The position numbers and the translations under genes are program-made. Shown piece after piece: positions 4,667 through 6,976 of a stretch of 6,976 nucleotides of DNA; positions within the stretch are counted from its first letter, which is position 1, and each line of letters starts with the position of its first letter. The stretch lies in the NCBI GenBank assembly GCA_030597485.1, contig JAUVRU010000105.1, positions 1 through 6,976 on the forward strand, read 5' to 3'. This DNA comes from Anaerolineae bacterium. Lineage in GTDB: Bacteria; Chloroflexota; Anaerolineae; 4572-78; NAK82. Under the pieces are notes generated by a model. It was not told the DNA's origin. It ran no database searches and was given only the letters and a program-made list of their open reading frames with translations.

Positions 4667-5974
4667 ATGGTGACGATTATCGCGTTTGTGGTGGTGTTGG
4701 GCATACTGGTGTTTGTCCACGAGCTGGGCCACTTCATTGTGGCCAAACGAGCCAAGATTCAGGTAGACGAGTTCGCCTTTGGCTACCCGCCTCGCCTGTT
4801 CACTCTATGGCAGTCCGAGGGCGAGATAACACTGGATGGAACGGATATGATCATTGGGCGGAAGACGAAGGTCTCGCGCCAGATCGAGGCAACCGGACGC
4901 GTGGCCTATCAGAGCGAAGTGGATCCCGATGACCGCGAGGTGGTGACCCGGATCGAAGCAGTAGACGACGACATGTCCGACGAGGACATCATCCAGAAGT
5001 ACGGCAAACCCGCCAGCGTGGTGGAGAAGCTGGCACGGGGCACCGAATACAATGTCAACCTCATCCCCTTTGGCGGTTACGTCCGCATGTTGGGCGAAGA
5101 GGACCCCAACGCCCCCAACAGCTTCGCCAGCAAGAGCAAGCGAGTGCGTGTTGCCGTGCTGGTGGCCGGTGCCGCTATGAACATAGTGCTGGCGATTGTG
5201 GTCTTCGCTGCCACCTATATGTTGGGCGCACCGGAAGCGGTTGCCAGCGACAACGTGATAGTGATGGCTGTGGCGGGCGGCTCACCTGCTGAGAGCATTG
5301 GTCTGCGCATGGGCGACATCATCATCAGCATGGACGGCATCCCGGTGACATCGCCTGATCAGCTGGTAGCATTGACTCAGGAGCGGATGGGAGAGACGGC
5401 GGAGCTGAGTATCAAACGGGGACAAGACACGATCCAGAGGTCGATTATGCTCCGTGCCAACCCGCCGGAAGGGGAAGGGGCGATGGGTGTCAGCATCAAG
5501 TCAGCCGTCTCAAAAGTGAACATAGTGTACTATCCACCCATTCAGTCTCTGTGGTTGGGGGTGAAGCAAACATTTGGCGTCATTGCGCTTACCTTGAGCG
5601 TGCCCTTGCTCATCCTGCGAGGGCTCATCCCGGCGGGGGCGGTGCGCCCCATTGGACCCTATGGGATCTATCAGCTGACGTCCGAGGCCGTCAACGCCAC
5701 GGTGCAGATGGGGTGGTGGTATCCCCTGCTCAGCCTGGTCGGGTTGATCAGCACGGCGCTGGCCATCACCAACCTGCTGCCCTTGCCGGCTCTGGACGGC
5801 GGGCGCATCTTCTTCATCGTTGTGGAGGCTATCCGCGGCCGGCGTGTCGATCCGGCCCGCGAGGGAATCATCCATTTCGTGGGGCTGGCAGTTCTGCTGG
5901 GATTGATGGTAGTTGTCAGCTACTTCGACGTCGTCCGGCCGATAACGGCCATGGATTGGACTAGCCTGTTCTGA
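4667..5974 (+). CDS. rseP: RseP-type site-2 membrane metalloprotease (peptidase M50)
   Basis: A 435-residue intramembrane zinc protease that cuts transmembrane substrates, such as anti-sigma factors or signal-peptide remnants, within the membrane. TM1 carries the zinc-binding HELGH (18-22) followed by FIVAKRAKIQVDEFAFGYPPR. NLIPFGGYVRMLGEEDP (131-147) is the conserved cytoplasmic loop. TM2 is about 163-184, a PDZ domain spans about 195-262 (GGSPAESIGLRMGDIII), further hydrophobic segments lie at about 294-320, 352-372 and 401-420, and N369...LDG (376-378) supplies the third zinc ligand. Residues about 50-122 form an insertion of about 70, acidic near 85-109, between FGYPPRLF and the GTEYNVNLIPFGGY strand; in the usual family form these nearly touch. 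The start is ATG 4667, since MVTIIAFVVVLG is the usual N-terminus; AAGGG lies 11 nt upstream and an in-frame stop three codons before. dxr, the common neighbour, is absent. Catalytic residues look complete. Confidence 0.93.
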   Translation: MVTIIAFVVVLGILVFVHELGHFIVAKRAKIQVDEFAFGYPPRLFTLWQSEGEITLDGTDMIIGRKTKVSRQIEATGRVAYQSEVDPDDREVVTRIEAVDDDMSDEDIIQKYGKPASVVEKLARGTEYNVNLIPFGGYVRMLGEEDPNAPNSFASKSKRVRVAVLVAGAAMNIVLAIVVFAATYMLGAPEAVASDNVIVMAVAGGSPAESIGLRMGDIIISMDGIPVTSPDQLVALTQERMGETAELSIKRGQDTIQRSIMLRANPPEGEGAMGVSIKSAVSKVNIVYYPPIQSLWLGVKQTFGVIALTLSVPLLILRGLIPAGAVRPIGPYGIYQLTSEAVNATVQMGWWYPLLSLVGLISTALAITNLLPLPALDGGRIFFIVVEAIRGRRVDPAREGIIHFVGLAVLLGLMVVVSYFDVVRPITAMDWTSLF

Positions 5975-6293
5975 GCGGGAAGCCAGGCAGACGGGGGACA
6001 GTCCAGGTGCGTCCCGGGGGCTCTCGGAGGCCGAATACGTGTCGTGAGCAGCCCGGGGGGTGCCAGGATGGCCACCGATTTGGACATAGCTTCCAGGTTA
6101 CCGCTCAGGCATACCTGGGAATCAGGAAACTCCGGGCCGGGACTACGGGATGACGGGATGTCCATTCCAATTCTCATCCCCAAGTCCCCCAATCGCGGCG
6201 AATTTGGCGCGACTTGGGCAGCAGCCTGAGCAGTTGCGCTTCCAGGAGTATTGTATGACATCGAATCCATCTTTTCGGAGAGAGTGGTGAGGA
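5975..6293. other. Non-coding gap with two hairpins between rseP and the zinc-ribbon gene
   Basis: No convincing gene is seen. CCAGGT (6093-6098) pairs with ACCTGG (6113-6118) around a 14-nt loop. CCCAAGTC (6179-6186) pairs with GACTTGGG (6211-6218), and an inner CGCG/CGCG pairing extends it past a 7-nt bulge. An octamer ACGGGATG is directly repeated near 6145-6160. Neither hairpin is followed by a T-run, so no clear terminator for rseP was found, and no promoter near consensus was found for the next gene (TTGCGC at 6234 and TATGAC at 6254 are only 14 bp apart). Confidence 0.5.
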
Positions 6294-6976
6294 ATGGCGT
6301 TGCAATGTCGGGGGTGTGGAAGCACTGTTGAGCGCCAGTGGTCGGTGTGCCCGGTGTGCGGTCAGCCCGAACCAATCAAGAAGCATCGGATCCGGTGCGG
6401 CGTATGCGGTCACCCGAACACGGACGAGCATCTCGTCTGTGCTTCTTGCGGTGCCGACCTGAGCACACGCCCTTTCGCCTTCTTGATCGGGGCAGGACAG
6501 TATTTCCGGTGGGCTGGCATCGCGCTGCTGGTGGTGGCTAGCGTAGCCGGTGTGTTCCACATCCGGGCTGATGTGGAACGGCACAGTAACCAGGTAGTTG
6601 CGTTCTTTATGCCAACGCCCACAGCGACGGCGACTATGACCGGCACGCCGACGGCCATCCCCACTGCCACCCACACGGCAACGGTGACGCCGACCTCAAC
6701 GCCATCGGCCATTCCCACCGCCACAGCCACCAGCACCATTACGCCCACGGAGACCAGCGTCGCGGTGCTGCCGCAGACGGCCACTCTGACTGCAACGCCT
6801 ACTCCCTCGCCGACGCCCCGGTTCACGGCACCCTATCTGCTGGGCCCGCCTGATGGCGAGTTGTTCCAGGGCCGCAATCAGCTGATCATCTTGAGCTGGA
6901 AGCCGGCGGGCACGCTGGCCGCGGATGAGTGGTATGCCATCCGCCTTTCCTGGTCCGAAGGCGGCACCCTGGCCCA
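6294..6976 (+). CDS. Zinc-ribbon / TM / Thr-Pro linker / Ig-like protein, partial at 3' end
   Basis: The first 227 residues are present and the frame is still open at the window end. Residues 5-52 hold four CxxC pairs (C5/C8, C19/C22, C35/C38, C49/C52), two zinc ribbons of the CRGCG...CPVCG and CGVCG...CASCG type. One TM helix follows at about 73-90 (WAGIALLVVASVAGVF). Residues about 107-180 are almost entirely Thr, Pro, Ala and Ser (e.g. PTPTATATMTGTPTAIP), an extended, possibly glycosylated linker. The last part (APYLLGPPDGELFQG..., ILSWKPAGTLAADEWYAIRLSW) looks like the start of an Ig/FnIII-type domain found in Anaerolineae surface proteins. The predicted topology is ribbons inside, linker and beta domain outside. 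An in-frame TGA at 6288-6290 makes ATG 6294 the first start; GGAGAG (6277-6282) is 11 nt upstream. Function is unknown; a surface-anchored or sensor protein is my guess. Confidence 0.82.
   Translation, partial: MALQCRGCGSTVERQWSVCPVCGQPEPIKKHRIRCGVCGHPNTDEHLVCASCGADLSTRPFAFLIGAGQYFRWAGIALLVVASVAGVFHIRADVERHSNQVVAFFMPTPTATATMTGTPTAIPTATHTATVTPTSTPSAIPTATATSTITPTETSVAVLPQTATLTATPTPSPTPRFTAPYLLGPPDGELFQGRNQLIILSWKPAGTLAADEWYAIRLSWSEGGTLA

Noticed and set aside
6044..6229. 61-codon plus-strand frame starting at GTG in the gap after rseP
   Set aside because: It has no ribosome site, contains both hairpins, and its translation is unrecognisable.
6600..6830. Repetitive DNA resembling a tandem or CRISPR-like array
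   Set aside because: The repeats are irregular ACG/CCC/GCC codons of a Thr/Pro-rich linker, with no fixed unit or spacers.

Overview
This 6,976-base window is moderately GC-rich, densely coding DNA, most likely from a chloroflexotal (Anaerolineae-like) bacterium. That placement is an inference from gene content: a DUF6062-type cysteine/histidine protein, a stand-alone GAF protein with an N-terminal coiled coil, and a zinc-ribbon membrane protein whose long Thr/Pro linker leads to an Ig/FnIII-like domain. No rRNA, tRNA, CRISPR array or transposase gene was found.

Layout. Positions 1-510 are non-coding and hold several small palindromes, a 16-bp exact inverted repeat, a sigma70-type promoter and a leader with two hairpins. 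A GAF-domain gene follows (511-1146, +). It converges on a DUF6062-like gene (1225-1992, -), with a strong shared hairpin between them. Upstream of the latter on the same strand is der/engA (2126-3517, -), a ribosome-assembly GTPase gene. It is complete in sequence but interrupted by one in-frame TAG between its second GTPase domain and its KH-like domain. The 248-bp divergent region 3518-3765 carries a good promoter for each side. To the right lie a SecD-like protein reduced to one membrane anchor and the P1-like periplasmic domain (3766-4494, +) and an RseP-type site-2 protease with a roughly 70-residue insertion (4667-5974, +). The 172 bp between them contains three degenerate repeat copies and a chain of tiny abutting reading frames. 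After a 319-bp gap comes a zinc-ribbon/TM/Thr-Pro protein running off the window end (6294-6976+, +).

Functional reading. The right half concerns the cell envelope: a SecD-derived extracytoplasmic domain beside an intramembrane protease, then a membrane protein that puts a zinc ribbon inside and a linker plus beta domain outside. The left half combines a small-ligand sensor domain without an output domain, a putative metal-binding protein and a translation-assembly GTPase. The observations most worth checking are the amber codon in der, the SecD P1-only protein, the mini-ORF chain before rseP, the RseP insertion and the duplicated C-x2-C...C-x2-H module in the DUF6062 protein.
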